The position numbers were made by a program, and so were the translations under genes. A stretch of DNA of 64,000 nucleotides from Candidatus Methylacidiphilales bacterium (GTDB lineage: Bacteria; Pseudomonadota; Gammaproteobacteria; JASGCS01): contig JASGCS010000001.1 of the NCBI GenBank assembly GCA_030054035.1, positions 62,001 to 126,000 of the forward strand, given 5' to 3'. Under the pieces are notes generated by a model that was not told the DNA's origin, did not search any database, and saw only the letters and a program-made list of their open reading frames with translations. Positions 48,131 through 56,715 of this stretch are shown here, piece by piece; the first letter of the stretch is position 1, and each line of letters starts with the position of its first letter.

Positions 48131-49939
48131 ATGCCCACATTTATTCAAATTAAAGATTCTAGTAAAGAAAAAAATATAGACCAAGTTATTTTTGGAATCG
48201 ACTTAGGCACTTCACAATGCGTAGTTTCTTGGTATCAAAACGGTGAGTTTAATTTTGTTTTGGATGAAAATGGCTCACGTACAATACCTTCGTTGCTAAT
48301 ATTTGACACTGACGCAAATTTAATTATAAGTCAGGAAAATAAAAATTCAGAGAACTCTACATCTATAATATCTACTAAGCGATTACTCTCGCTTACTCAA
48401 GATGAATATAATCAATTGAAAGATAAGTTACCGTATTCCACCTCCTTTGAAAGTGAGTTAGGAGTGGTGATTCATTTGGGCCAGCAACGTATTTTACCTT
48501 CAAGTTGCGCGCAGTTTCTGTTGACCTATTTAAAAAATTTAACTATCAGTACAAAGAAATTTCAACAAGAAAAACTTAGATGCGTGATCACTGTTCCGGC
48601 ATGGTTTAATGAATTACAAAGAAGATTGATAAGGCACGCTGCAATTCTTTCGGATTGGGAAGTCTTGGGATTAATAAGTGAGCCTACTGCTGCCGCGTTA
48701 TCTTATTTTCATAATAATCCTAAAGATGGAGTCTATTTGATTATTGACTGCGGTGGAGGGACAACAGATATTTCCGTGGTTAGACAATCAAATACCACCT
48801 CTTTAGTAGTTTATTCTAAAGGAAATAATCAGTTAGGAGGCGATGATATAGATTCGTGTCTGTATAATTATATCCATAACTCAAAAAACCCAACTCAAAA
48901 TATCGATCATGTTACTTTGTTAGAAATTAAAAAAATTAAAGAACAATTTACTCCATTGACAAAAATAGAAGTTACTTCACGTGAGGATGGATCGAAAATT
49001 AAAATTGACTTCCCATTATTTAGTCAAATTGTTCGGCCTTTTATAGATTCATTTACTGAACTTTTAAATCAAGTTATTGATGAATTACATGAACTTGAAA
49101 TTAATCCTGATGTTGTTATTCTTACCGGAGGCACATGTCAATCTCCAATTATTGAGCCAATTATAAGAGGGAAGTTTCCAATTCTCGAAATTTTTAACCA
49201 CAATCCTTTGACTGCAGTTTCACAGGGCGCTACGCTACACGGTAATTACTTGTTAGGAACTGGCCAAGTTCGATCTAAACTTATTGATACATTGCCATTT
49301 TCAGTAGGTGTTGAAACCTATGGAGGGGTTATGGAGAAAATTATCCCTCGCCTAACGGTACTTCCCGCAAAATGTACCCGAGATTTCACTACGTGGTCTG
49401 ATAATCAAAGTGGCATGGTTTTTACTTTATACCAAGGTGAGCAGGAGCAAGTTACTTTGAATCGATGTTTAGGTGCATTTACGCTTTCAAAATTAACTAA
49501 AACATTTGCTGGTTTGATTAGAGTACGATTTGAATTACAAATAGATTCCGACGGAATTATTACTGCCAAAGCAACCGAACATAATAAAGCAAATTCTGTA
49601 GCCTACGATGTTCAAGTGGATCGCTCTATTTCTCAAACAGAGCAAGTATCAAATGATTGTGAATTTGTTCAAATTACCAATGCACGTTTAAATGCTTACC
49701 GTATTCTTCACCATATTAAACAACTATCCGAATTACGACCTCTCCCCAGTGAAATTAAGTTACAAGTTCAATCGTTAAATAGCAGCTTGCAGAATTCTAA
49801 TTTCGAAACTCTTCTCGCTTCAATTTCTAAATTAGAAGAAATCTCAAAAAACTACGTATCTGATGTGCTTTCTGATACGTTACATAACACCATGGTCGGT
49901 AAGCAAATTAACAATATTAGCAATAAATATAATGAATAG
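48131..49939 (+). CDS. hscA: Hsp70-type Fe-S chaperone HscA
   Basis: Specialised Hsp70 that releases clusters from IscU, 602 residues, close to E. coli HscA. ATPase blocks are FGIDLGTSQCVVSW, VITVPAWFNELQRRLIRHAA, SEPTAAALSYF, IIDCGGGTTDISVV, LGGDDID and LTGGTCQSP. The linker and start of the substrate domain are LPFSVGVETYGGVMEKIIPR and EFTTW-like DFTTWSDNQ. The protein is more diverged than usual (for example DCGGGT for DLGGGT), matching its changed partner HscB. fdx overlaps its end by 8 bases. Confidence 0.92.
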   Translation: MPTFIQIKDSSKEKNIDQVIFGIDLGTSQCVVSWYQNGEFNFVLDENGSRTIPSLLIFDTDANLIISQENKNSENSTSIISTKRLLSLTQDEYNQLKDKLPYSTSFESELGVVIHLGQQRILPSSCAQFLLTYLKNLTISTKKFQQEKLRCVITVPAWFNELQRRLIRHAAILSDWEVLGLISEPTAAALSYFHNNPKDGVYLIIDCGGGTTDISVVRQSNTTSLVVYSKGNNQLGGDDIDSCLYNYIHNSKNPTQNIDHVTLLEIKKIKEQFTPLTKIEVTSREDGSKIKIDFPLFSQIVRPFIDSFTELLNQVIDELHELEINPDVVILTGGTCQSPIIEPIIRGKFPILEIFNHNPLTAVSQGATLHGNYLLGTGQVRSKLIDTLPFSVGVETYGGVMEKIIPRLTVLPAKCTRDFTTWSDNQSGMVFTLYQGEQEQVTLNRCLGAFTLSKLTKTFAGLIRVRFELQIDSDGIITAKATEHNKANSVAYDVQVDRSISQTEQVSNDCEFVQITNARLNAYRILHHIKQLSELRPLPSEIKLQVQSLNSSLQNSNFETLLASISKLEEISKNYVSDVLSDTLHNTMVGKQINNISNKYNE

Positions 49940-50273
49940 AATCTCAATATTACCTCATCCAGTATATTGTCCTCAGGGTATTGATATAAATCAACCGAGT
50001 ACAAACTCATCATTATTGGATATATCACTTTCCCATGGAATTAAAATTGAACATGCGTGTGAAAAAGTATGTGCTTGCACTACTTGCCATGTCTTTATTA
50101 GAGAGGGTCTCCACTTATTTTCCCCACCAACAGATCTTGAAGATGATATGCTCGATCGAGCTTGGGGGCTTGAGTCAGTATCTAGATTAAGCTGCCAAGC
50201 AATTTATACTGGTGGATCTATAATAGTTGAAATTCCAAAATACTCTATCAATCACGCCCAGGAAAATAAATAA
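49932..50273 (+). CDS. fdx: ISC-type [2Fe-2S] ferredoxin
   Basis: Adrenodoxin-type ferredoxin that supplies electrons for cluster assembly, 113 residues. Cluster ligands are in HACEKVCACTTCH (C-x5-C-x2-C) and SRLSCQA. The ATG at 49932 gives MNRISILPHP, near the usual start; the longer frame runs back into hscA. The gene overlaps hscA by 8 bases and iscX begins 3 bases after. Confidence 0.95.
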   Translation: MNRISILPHPVYCPQGIDINQPSTNSSLLDISLSHGIKIEHACEKVCACTTCHVFIREGLHLFSPPTDLEDDMLDRAWGLESVSRLSCQAIYTGGSIIVEIPKYSINHAQENK

Positions 50274-50276
50274 ATC

Positions 50277-50489
50277 ATGGAAAATAAAAAAATATATTGG
50301 TCAGATATCTACGAAATTGTTGATTACTTAGAACAAGCACATACTGAGCAAGATCCTCGTACTGTGCTCTTTGCCACGTTATATGGTTGGATTATTTCAA
50401 TTCCTAACTTTGCAGATGACCCCAAAAAGTGCAATGAAAAAATTTTAGAAAGAATTCAACAGACATGGTGTGATGAGCGAGGTGGTTAG
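50277..50489 (+). CDS. iscX: Fe-S assembly protein IscX
   Basis: Small acidic protein, 70 residues, that binds IscS and iron in E. coli. WSDIYEIVDYLEQAHTEQDP matches the family start W-x-D-x-x-x-I-A-x-x-L, followed by F-x-x-L-x-x-W (here LFATLYGWIISIPNF) and IQQTWCDE. Its retention implies that an IscS-type desulfurase exists elsewhere in the genome. It is the last isc gene before ndk. Confidence 0.93.
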   Translation: MENKKIYWSDIYEIVDYLEQAHTEQDPRTVLFATLYGWIISIPNFADDPKKCNEKILERIQQTWCDERGG

Positions 50490-50513
50490 AGTATAATAAA
50501 GTTGTATAATCAT

Positions 50514-50939
50514 ATGAAAACTAGAACTCTTGCAATTTTGAAACCTGATGCGGTACGTAAAAAACATATCGGTGATATTCTCGCTATTATTGAGAAAAAT
50601 AACTTTCAAATTACTGCATTAAAAATGCTACATTTGTCAAAACCTGAAGCTGAAGGTTTTTACCAAGAGCACGAAAAAAGACCATTTTTTACAGATTTAG
50701 TTAAATTTATGATTAGTGGCTCAATAGTTGTTATGGTAATAGAAGGTGAGAGTGCCTTTTCAAGATTTAGAAACTTAATTGGTGCTACTAATCCCAAAGA
50801 AGCTGAACCAAATACCATCCGATCTATGTTTGCAACTTCAATTGATGAAAATGCAATTCATGGCTCAGATTCAGAACAAAGTGCTTCGAGAGAAATTTGT
50901 TATTTTTTTAAAGAACATGAACTCGACTCAAGTTCCTAA
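50514..50939 (+). CDS. ndk: Nucleoside diphosphate kinase
   Basis: Transfers phosphate among nucleoside di- and triphosphates, 141 residues, normal length. [11 protein letters not shown] opens the protein and [16 protein letters not shown] contains the phospho-histidine. [15 protein letters not shown] and [12 protein letters not shown] are conserved. I use the ATG at 50514; a TTG at 50502 is less likely. Two TATAAT sequences lie just before it (50492-50497, 50505-50510), so a local promoter is possible. It overlaps rlmN by 23 bases. The iscX-ndk-rlmN-pilF order is also found in Pseudomonas. Confidence 0.96.
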   Translation: MKTRTLAILKPDAVRKKHIGDILAIIEKNNFQITALKMLHLSKPEAEGFYQEHEKRPFFTDLVKFMISGSIVVMVIEGESAFSRFRNLIGATNPKEAEPNTIRSMFATSIDENAIHGSDSEQSASREICYFFKEHELDSSS

Positions 50940-52023
50940 CATTATTGGGTTAACTAAGTCTGACCTTGAATGTAAGCTTTTTGAATTAAATCTACCGAAT
51001 TATAGAATTACCCAAATTTTAAGTTGGCTATATCAATTGAGAGTGGGTAGTTTTATTGATATGGTAAATTTACCATTGTCTCTAAGAAAGTACCTTGAAC
51101 AAAATTTCAAAATTAAATGGATTGAACCAGTAAATGAATTTTTATCTGTCGACGGAACAGTAAAATGGATTTTTAATTTGGATTGTCATAATGTTATTGA
51201 GACAGTGTATATTCCTGAGATTTCTCGCTCAACACTATGCGTTTCTTCCCAAATCGGCTGTGTTCTTAATTGCTCTTTTTGTGCTACAGGCAGAATGGGT
51301 TTTAATAGAAACCTGCAAACTGATGAAATATTATCACAAGTACATTATGCAATAAATAGAATTTATAAAATTCACAAACGAAAAATTACAAACATAGTTT
51401 TTATGGGGATGGGCGAGCCCTTATCTAACACAAATTCAGTGTTTTCAACTATTGAGCTTTTATTACATCCAAATGCTTATGGTATCTCAAAGAGAAAAAT
51501 AACCGTCTCAACCGCAGGAATTGTGCCAAAAATTGAACTTTTTGCCGAAAGTAAACTTGGTGTTTCTTTAGCGCTTTCTTTACATGCTCCAAACGATACC
51601 TTACGTAATTCACTAGTACCACTCAATAAAAAATACCCCATCAAACAAACACTCGAATCATGTTTTCTTTATCTTGCTAAAACGAATTCAGAAACCTTAA
51701 CAATTGAGTATACTATGATTGATCAAGTCAATGATTCGGAAGATCTTGCGTGTCAATTAGCGAAGTTATTAAAAAATAAGCCAGTGAAGATAAATTTGAT
51801 TCCATTTAATACATTTGATGGTTCAGGTTATAATACTAGCAATGAAGAGACAACTTTACGATTTGCTAAAATTCTTAAAGATCATGGACTTTTTACAACT
51901 ATCAGGAAGAATAGAGGGCGCGATATATCGGCCGCGTGTGGCCAGCTTGCCAATAAAATTGTGGATTTAAGTAATAGGCAAATTAAATTTATCAAACCTA
52001 CTAATGGATTAATGGCTCTATGA
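50917..52023 (+). CDS. rlmN: Dual-specificity 23S rRNA/tRNA (adenine-C2)-methyltransferase
   Basis: Radical-SAM enzyme that makes m2A2503 in 23S rRNA and m2A37 in some tRNAs, 368 residues. The [4Fe-4S] motif is [24 protein letters not shown] and [10 protein letters not shown] are conserved, and the methyl-carrying cysteine is in the C-terminal DISAACGQL. The start at 50917 is preferred because the longer frame lies inside ndk. It overlaps pilF by 4 bases. Confidence 0.96.
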   Translation: MNSTQVPNIIGLTKSDLECKLFELNLPNYRITQILSWLYQLRVGSFIDMVNLPLSLRKYLEQNFKIKWIEPVNEFLSVDGTVKWIFNLDCHNVIETVYIPEISRSTLCVSSQIGCVLNCSFCATGRMGFNRNLQTDEILSQVHYAINRIYKIHKRKITNIVFMGMGEPLSNTNSVFSTIELLLHPNAYGISKRKITVSTAGIVPKIELFAESKLGVSLALSLHAPNDTLRNSLVPLNKKYPIKQTLESCFLYLAKTNSETLTIEYTMIDQVNDSEDLACQLAKLLKNKPVKINLIPFNTFDGSGYNTSNEETTLRFAKILKDHGLFTTIRKNRGRDISAACGQLANKIVDLSNRQIKFIKPTNGLMAL

Positions 52024-52835
52024 ATATAAACCTGTTTTTGACTATCTTATTCAGTTTGAGTTTAACGTCTTGCGCTTTAAACTCAAACGATACTTCGCTT
52101 GATAATTCTGATTACGCCTTTAAGAGAAAAGAAGCGGCTAAAATTAACGCTAAATTAGCTATTCAATATATCTCAATTAATAGATTAGATATTGCAAAAG
52201 AAAAGATAGATAAAGCTTTATTAGAGGATGACAAGGCGCCGGAGGTGTTAAATGCTTCTGCAATATTTCAAAGTAAACTAGGAAATCTAGATAAGGCAGA
52301 ATACTATTTTAAGCAAGCGCTTTTGATGGATTCAAATAATCCAGAAATTATGAACGATTATGGAGTATTCCTATCAATTGAAAAAAATGAATTTGAAAGC
52401 GCATTGTTATATCTTTCAAAGTCGTATTCTAATCCTTTAAATACAAAAATAGAAATTAGCGCTACTAATTTAGCAAATACACTTGCGTATAAATATAGAA
52501 GTAAAAATTTAATAATTCCAGACAACGAACTACTTAGAATTAGAGGTTTTTTAGATAGAGCAATCAGTTCTAATGAACAATATTCTGTTGCGTACTTGTC
52601 TTTTGCAGATATTTTGTACTATCAAAAACTATTCCCAGAGTCTAGAAAATATTTACTTAAATACTTCGAATTAAATAACCCTGATCCTGTTACATTGCTG
52701 CTAGCGATTCAAATAGCGATAGGAAACAATAACATAGTAGAAAAAAATAACTATGAAAAAATATTACTAACACAATTTCCAAACTCATTACAAACTAAGA
52801 CATACATCAAGTCATTACAAGAAAAGAATAAATAA
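52020..52835 (+). CDS. pilF: PilF/PilW-type TPR lipoprotein
   Basis: 271 residues. A lipoprotein signal ends in LTSC (Cys18), and tetratricopeptide repeats follow (for example APEVLNASAIFQSKLGNLDKAEYYFKQAL and NPEIMNDYGVFLSIEKNEFESALLYL). In Pseudomonas, PilF is the outer-membrane pilotin of the type IV pilus secretin and lies in the same place, between rlmN and rodZ. No pilus genes occur in this window, so pilotin function is unproven here. It overlaps rlmN by 4 bases. Confidence 0.85.
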   Translation: MNINLFLTILFSLSLTSCALNSNDTSLDNSDYAFKRKEAAKINAKLAIQYISINRLDIAKEKIDKALLEDDKAPEVLNASAIFQSKLGNLDKAEYYFKQALLMDSNNPEIMNDYGVFLSIEKNEFESALLYLSKSYSNPLNTKIEISATNLANTLAYKYRSKNLIIPDNELLRIRGFLDRAISSNEQYSVAYLSFADILYYQKLFPESRKYLLKYFELNNPDPVTLLLAIQIAIGNNNIVEKNNYEKILLTQFPNSLQTKTYIKSLQEKNK

Positions 52836-52849
52836 TTTATTTAATTGAT

Positions 52850-53626
52850 ATGCTTGGATCAAAAATAAAGACAACAAGAATATCTAAAAATCTTTCATTA
52901 GTTCAACTCTCGCAACTTACTGCTATTAAAGAAATTTACTTGGAAGCTTTGGAAAATGAAAATTACAAGCAACTTCCTGATCATGTTTATATAATAGGTT
53001 ACCTGAATATAATTTCTGATACCCTTAGCATCCCATCACAAATTCTCCATTCTTTATATGAAAACGATCAACTACTTCAAGATTCAGTCCGTAATATCGG
53101 TTATTCAGTTAAAATAAGTCGTCACGCACCTAGAAATTATTTTTTATGGTATTTATTAGGCGGCGGTGTTTTGTTTTTGACATTACTAGTTGCGACTTTT
53201 TCAGCTATACGATCAACTGGTTTTTTATTTCTAGAGCCAATCAAGATAACTAACGAAGTAGTCCCAGTTATAGAAAATCCAATGACTAATCCTGAATTCA
53301 CTTTTCACAGAATTGATTCGTCAATACAATCTGAATTGTTTAATAACACTTCACAGGTCTCAAAAAATTTAGGAAAAAAATTAAAACAATTTCATATAAT
53401 TGCAACAAAAGAAACATGGGTGCTGATCAAGGATGAGGAAACAGGTGATGGTATATTTAATGGCATCATTCCTGCAAATAAAACAGGCATGTATTTCACA
53501 ATACAATCGACTGCTAGAGTATATATAAGCAATGCGTTGGCAATAAAATTATTTATTGATGGTCAAGAATTTAGATATTCAAAACATATCTCACCGAACA
53601 ATACTGCTAAATTTACTGTACAGTAA
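52850..53626 (+). CDS. rodZ: Cell-shape protein RodZ
   Basis: Bitopic membrane protein that links MreB to the cell envelope, 258 residues. The N-terminal helix-turn-helix (about 1-75) has LSLVQLSQLTAIKEIYLEALENENYKQLP; one membrane helix is near 98-122. The C-terminal domain (about 180-258) has TKETWVLIKDEETG, a DUF4115-type start. It implies a rod-like shape programme. In E. coli ispG follows; here hisS begins 2 bases after the stop. Confidence 0.9.
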   Translation: MLGSKIKTTRISKNLSLVQLSQLTAIKEIYLEALENENYKQLPDHVYIIGYLNIISDTLSIPSQILHSLYENDQLLQDSVRNIGYSVKISRHAPRNYFLWYLLGGGVLFLTLLVATFSAIRSTGFLFLEPIKITNEVVPVIENPMTNPEFTFHRIDSSIQSELFNNTSQVSKNLGKKLKQFHIIATKETWVLIKDEETGDGIFNGIIPANKTGMYFTIQSTARVYISNALAIKLFIDGQEFRYSKHISPNNTAKFTVQ

Positions 53627-53628
53627 CA

Positions 53629-54906
53629 ATGATAACTAAATCTAATATTTCTGCAGTGAAAGGTATGAGAAATATATTCCCACCTGATAGTTATAAAAAA
53701 CAAGAAATAATTAACCAATGCCAAACAATAGCACAACAGTTTGGTTACTTACCTTGGGAATTGCCCATTTTAGAACGAACTGAATTATTTAAAAAAACTT
53801 TAGGAGATGATAGTGATGTGGTTGGTAAGGAAATGTATTCATTTGTAGATATTGGAGGTGAAGATGTTTGCTTAAGGCCAGAAGGGACTGCGGGTGCGAT
53901 AAGAGCTGGTTTAGAGCACGGCTTATTTTACAATCTCAATCAAAGAGTCTCTTATCATGGTTCAATGTTTAGAAGAGAAAAACCACAAAAAGGAAGATTT
54001 AGGCAATTCACACAATTTGGTTTTGAATATTTAGGCGCATCTTCTCCCTTAGCGGATATCGAAATGATTCTAATTACCAAAAATTTATTAGCAGAACTAA
54101 AAATTATCGACTCTGTGGTGTTGGAAATAAATTCAATCGGCACTAGTAAACAGCGTGCTGAATATTGTAATTACCTTAAGCGTTGGGAAGCTTCAAATGT
54201 TATAGAATTTTCACCTGAGCAGAGAAGAACGTTTGAAAATAATCCGCTTAGAATATTAGATACTAAGGATGCTTTAATTAAATCAAAAATTTTAAATCTT
54301 CCGACAATGGTTGATTTTTTACTGCAAGATCAAATAAATAATTTTTCTTATATCAAAAATATTTTATCAGAGAAAGGTATTACTTTTATACATAATCCTT
54401 TGCTAGTGCGTGGTTTAGATTATTACAATGATTTTGTTTTTGAATGGAAGTTGTTAAATGAAAATAAAAGTCAGAATAGTATCATCGCTGGTGGTCGGTA
54501 TGATTCGCTTCCTTCTGTTTTAGGAGGTAGTCAAAATTATGCAATTGGGTGTGCAGTTGGTGTTGACAGAATTTTAGATTATTTTGACATTACCACAACA
54601 AGTAAAATAACTTTTTATTTTATCCCCCTAGATCAGTTGTCTCTTGTCTGCCTTGATATTGAGGTTGAGAAATTAAGGCGTATTTTTAAGGATACAATTT
54701 TTGTCATTGACCATAGTTTAAAAGGACTCAAAACTCAAATTCGAAATTCAGAGTCATATAATCCTTGTGTATATATTATAATGGGTGATAAAGAGCGACT
54801 AGATGGAAAAATAATGATAAAATCAAGCAATGATAATTCTGCGTTATATCCAATAAATGAATATGTTAACCAAATTGAGAGAATAATAAAAAATGGAAGA
54901 AGTTGA
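53629..54906 (+). CDS. hisS: Histidyl-tRNA synthetase
   Basis: Class II aminoacyl-tRNA synthetase, 425 residues. SAVKGMRNIFPPDS starts the protein, LRPEGTAGAIRA is in the active-site region, FRREKPQKGRFRQFTQFGFEYLG is motif 2 with the histidine-A region, and GGRYDSL with AIGCAVGVDRIL is motif 3 with the ATP arginine. It is close to rodZ (2 bases) and overlaps yfgM by 14 bases. Confidence 0.97.
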   Translation: MITKSNISAVKGMRNIFPPDSYKKQEIINQCQTIAQQFGYLPWELPILERTELFKKTLGDDSDVVGKEMYSFVDIGGEDVCLRPEGTAGAIRAGLEHGLFYNLNQRVSYHGSMFRREKPQKGRFRQFTQFGFEYLGASSPLADIEMILITKNLLAELKIIDSVVLEINSIGTSKQRAEYCNYLKRWEASNVIEFSPEQRRTFENNPLRILDTKDALIKSKILNLPTMVDFLLQDQINNFSYIKNILSEKGITFIHNPLLVRGLDYYNDFVFEWKLLNENKSQNSIIAGGRYDSLPSVLGGSQNYAIGCAVGVDRILDYFDITTTSKITFYFIPLDQLSLVCLDIEVEKLRRIFKDTIFVIDHSLKGLKTQIRNSESYNPCVYIIMGDKERLDGKIMIKSSNDNSALYPINEYVNQIERIIKNGRS

Positions 54907-55546
54907 AATACATTCATGGAGAGATTTTCTCCTTCATTATAAATTGCTTTTCATTACAGTCTTTACTGGTATTTTCTTTGGTGTTGTTTTGTTTTTAGGT
55001 TGGAATTATTATCAAGAATATCAATCAGTAACAAGAAATAAATCTAGTACCGTCTTTTCTAGAGCAAGCCAAATTGATGAAGTGAATAGCAAGGAAATTC
55101 AAGAACTCCTCCTACAAAATTTAGATATTTTTGACAACGATTCATCTAGTGCTTATCCTATCTTTGCGAGACTATTAATTGCAAAAACATATTTTGAACA
55201 AAATAAAATCGATGAAGCAATCAAATCTTACCAGTGGATATTAGACAATAACAATAATAACTATTTCTTATGGGTAACAAAAATTAGACTTTCTAAATTG
55301 TTTCAAAATATTAATAAAATTCCAGAAGCAATTGAAATCTTAAGCGAAGCTTCTTCAAAAGAACCACCTCCAAATGGTCTCAAAGAGTTGGTTGAAAATG
55401 AACTTGGAAACTGTTACTATCAATCTGGTAATATTGATAAAGCTAAGGCATTTTGGCAAAGTGCATTTAATTTATCAAAAAGTAAAGATAAAAAGATATT
55501 TTATCAAATTAAAATTGATAATGCAATTTCAAATTTGGCTAATTAA
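54893..55546 (+). CDS. yfgM: YfgM-like TPR membrane protein
   Basis: 217 residues with one N-terminal membrane helix (about 20-40, LLFITVFTGIFFGVVLFLGWNYY) and a periplasmic TPR-like part containing ARLLIAKTYFEQNKIDEAIKSYQWIL. E. coli YfgM associates with the Sec translocon and the periplasmic chaperone PpiD. Position between hisS and bamB is conserved. It overlaps hisS by 14 bases and ends 6 bases before bamB. Confidence 0.9.
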   Translation: MEEVEIHSWRDFLLHYKLLFITVFTGIFFGVVLFLGWNYYQEYQSVTRNKSSTVFSRASQIDEVNSKEIQELLLQNLDIFDNDSSSAYPIFARLLIAKTYFEQNKIDEAIKSYQWILDNNNNNYFLWVTKIRLSKLFQNINKIPEAIEILSEASSKEPPPNGLKELVENELGNCYYQSGNIDKAKAFWQSAFNLSKSKDKKIFYQIKIDNAISNLAN

Positions 55547-55552
55547 TTAAAA

Positions 55553-56713
55553 ATGATTTATTTTAAGTTCATTTTTATTATGTTAGGGTCGTTTATTTAT
55601 ACCATTGCCCAATCTTCTGATTATTTAAAGGAACGAACCTTCAAAAAATCTTACATTTACACAAAATGGATAACGAACCTTGAATTTAAAGAGTATAGTT
55701 TTACCACCATCCCCTCAGTATCGTTCTATGAAAAATTGTTAATTGTCGTTTCTACTAATGGTCAAATATACTTTGTAAATAAAAAAAATGGAGCAATAGT
55801 TAATAAAATTAAATTACCTTATAATTTAAGTTGTGGTGTCGCGATAGATTCCCCAAATAACCAAATGTACACTTGCTCTCAAACAGGTGAAATTATCTCA
55901 ATTAGTCTAAATAAACCGCATCAAATTTTATGGGTTAGAGATATAAATGCTGAAGTTATTATCAAACCTACAGTCTCTTCTAAATTAGTCCATGTCAAAA
56001 CTCAAGATGGTACAGTGTACTCACTATCCATACTTGATGGTGAAATTGTGTGGTCATTTAATAAAAATGTACCAAAATTATCATTAACTGGTGGTTCCCC
56101 TCTGTTACTTTCAAGTCCGTATTTGTTCTATCCTACAGATTCTGGAAAGGTCGCAATACTAAGCGTGGAAAATGGCAAGCTTTTATTTGAGTATTCACTT
56201 GCAAATAAAAACAATAGTTCTGATTTAGAAAATATATCTGATATTGATTATGATATAGCTATTTACAATGATCAACTTATAGCCATGACTTTTCATGATC
56301 AAATAGCCTCATTTTCTTTAACAAAAGGAGCGAAAGTATGGAGTTCATCAATTGATAGCTGGTCTTCTAGTTTCTTGTTAAATAACGCCATTATCGCCGT
56401 TGCTGACTCGGGCTCAGTCTACTCAATATCTCTAAGTGACGGACTGGTTCTATGGAAGTCAAACCTTCCATTACATACTTCAATTTCTCAAGTTGTTGCT
56501 AATAATCAGGTTGTCATTTTGTCTGATCCAATAGGTAAAATGCATGTCTATGAAACAAGTTCTGGGATTTATTTAGACTCTTTTATTTTACATTCCAAAC
56601 AATACACTATAAAAAAATTCAATATTTTTATAGATCCTGTAGACTCATCTAATTTATTTCTTTATAGTTTAAATGGCAGGTTAATTCGTATTATTCTTGA
56701 CTATAAAAAATAA
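55553..56713 (+). CDS. bamB: Outer-membrane assembly protein BamB without lipobox
   Basis: 386-residue eight-blade beta-propeller; PQQ-like repeats include GQIYFVNKKNGAIV, GTVYSLSILDGEIVWSF, GKVAILSVENGKLLFEY and GSVYSISLSDGLVLWKS. BamB is an accessory of the Bam complex for inserting outer-membrane proteins. The N-terminus is hydrophobic (about 1-18) but no cysteine follows it, so the usual lipoprotein anchor is missing; the first Cys is in the propeller. It may be a soluble periplasmic or tethered form. It lies 2 bases before der, in the conserved yfgM-bamB-der order. Confidence 0.88.
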   Translation: MIYFKFIFIMLGSFIYTIAQSSDYLKERTFKKSYIYTKWITNLEFKEYSFTTIPSVSFYEKLLIVVSTNGQIYFVNKKNGAIVNKIKLPYNLSCGVAIDSPNNQMYTCSQTGEIISISLNKPHQILWVRDINAEVIIKPTVSSKLVHVKTQDGTVYSLSILDGEIVWSFNKNVPKLSLTGGSPLLLSSPYLFYPTDSGKVAILSVENGKLLFEYSLANKNNSSDLENISDIDYDIAIYNDQLIAMTFHDQIASFSLTKGAKVWSSSIDSWSSSFLLNNAIIAVADSGSVYSISLSDGLVLWKSNLPLHTSISQVVANNQVVILSDPIGKMHVYETSSGIYLDSFILHSKQYTIKKFNIFIDPVDSSNLFLYSLNGRLIRIILDYKK

Positions 56714-56715
56714 CA

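Noticed and set aside
50779-50916. Extended N-terminus of rlmN inside ndk
   Set aside because: The extra residues are ndk read in another frame; the ATG at 50917 begins the normal RlmN start region.
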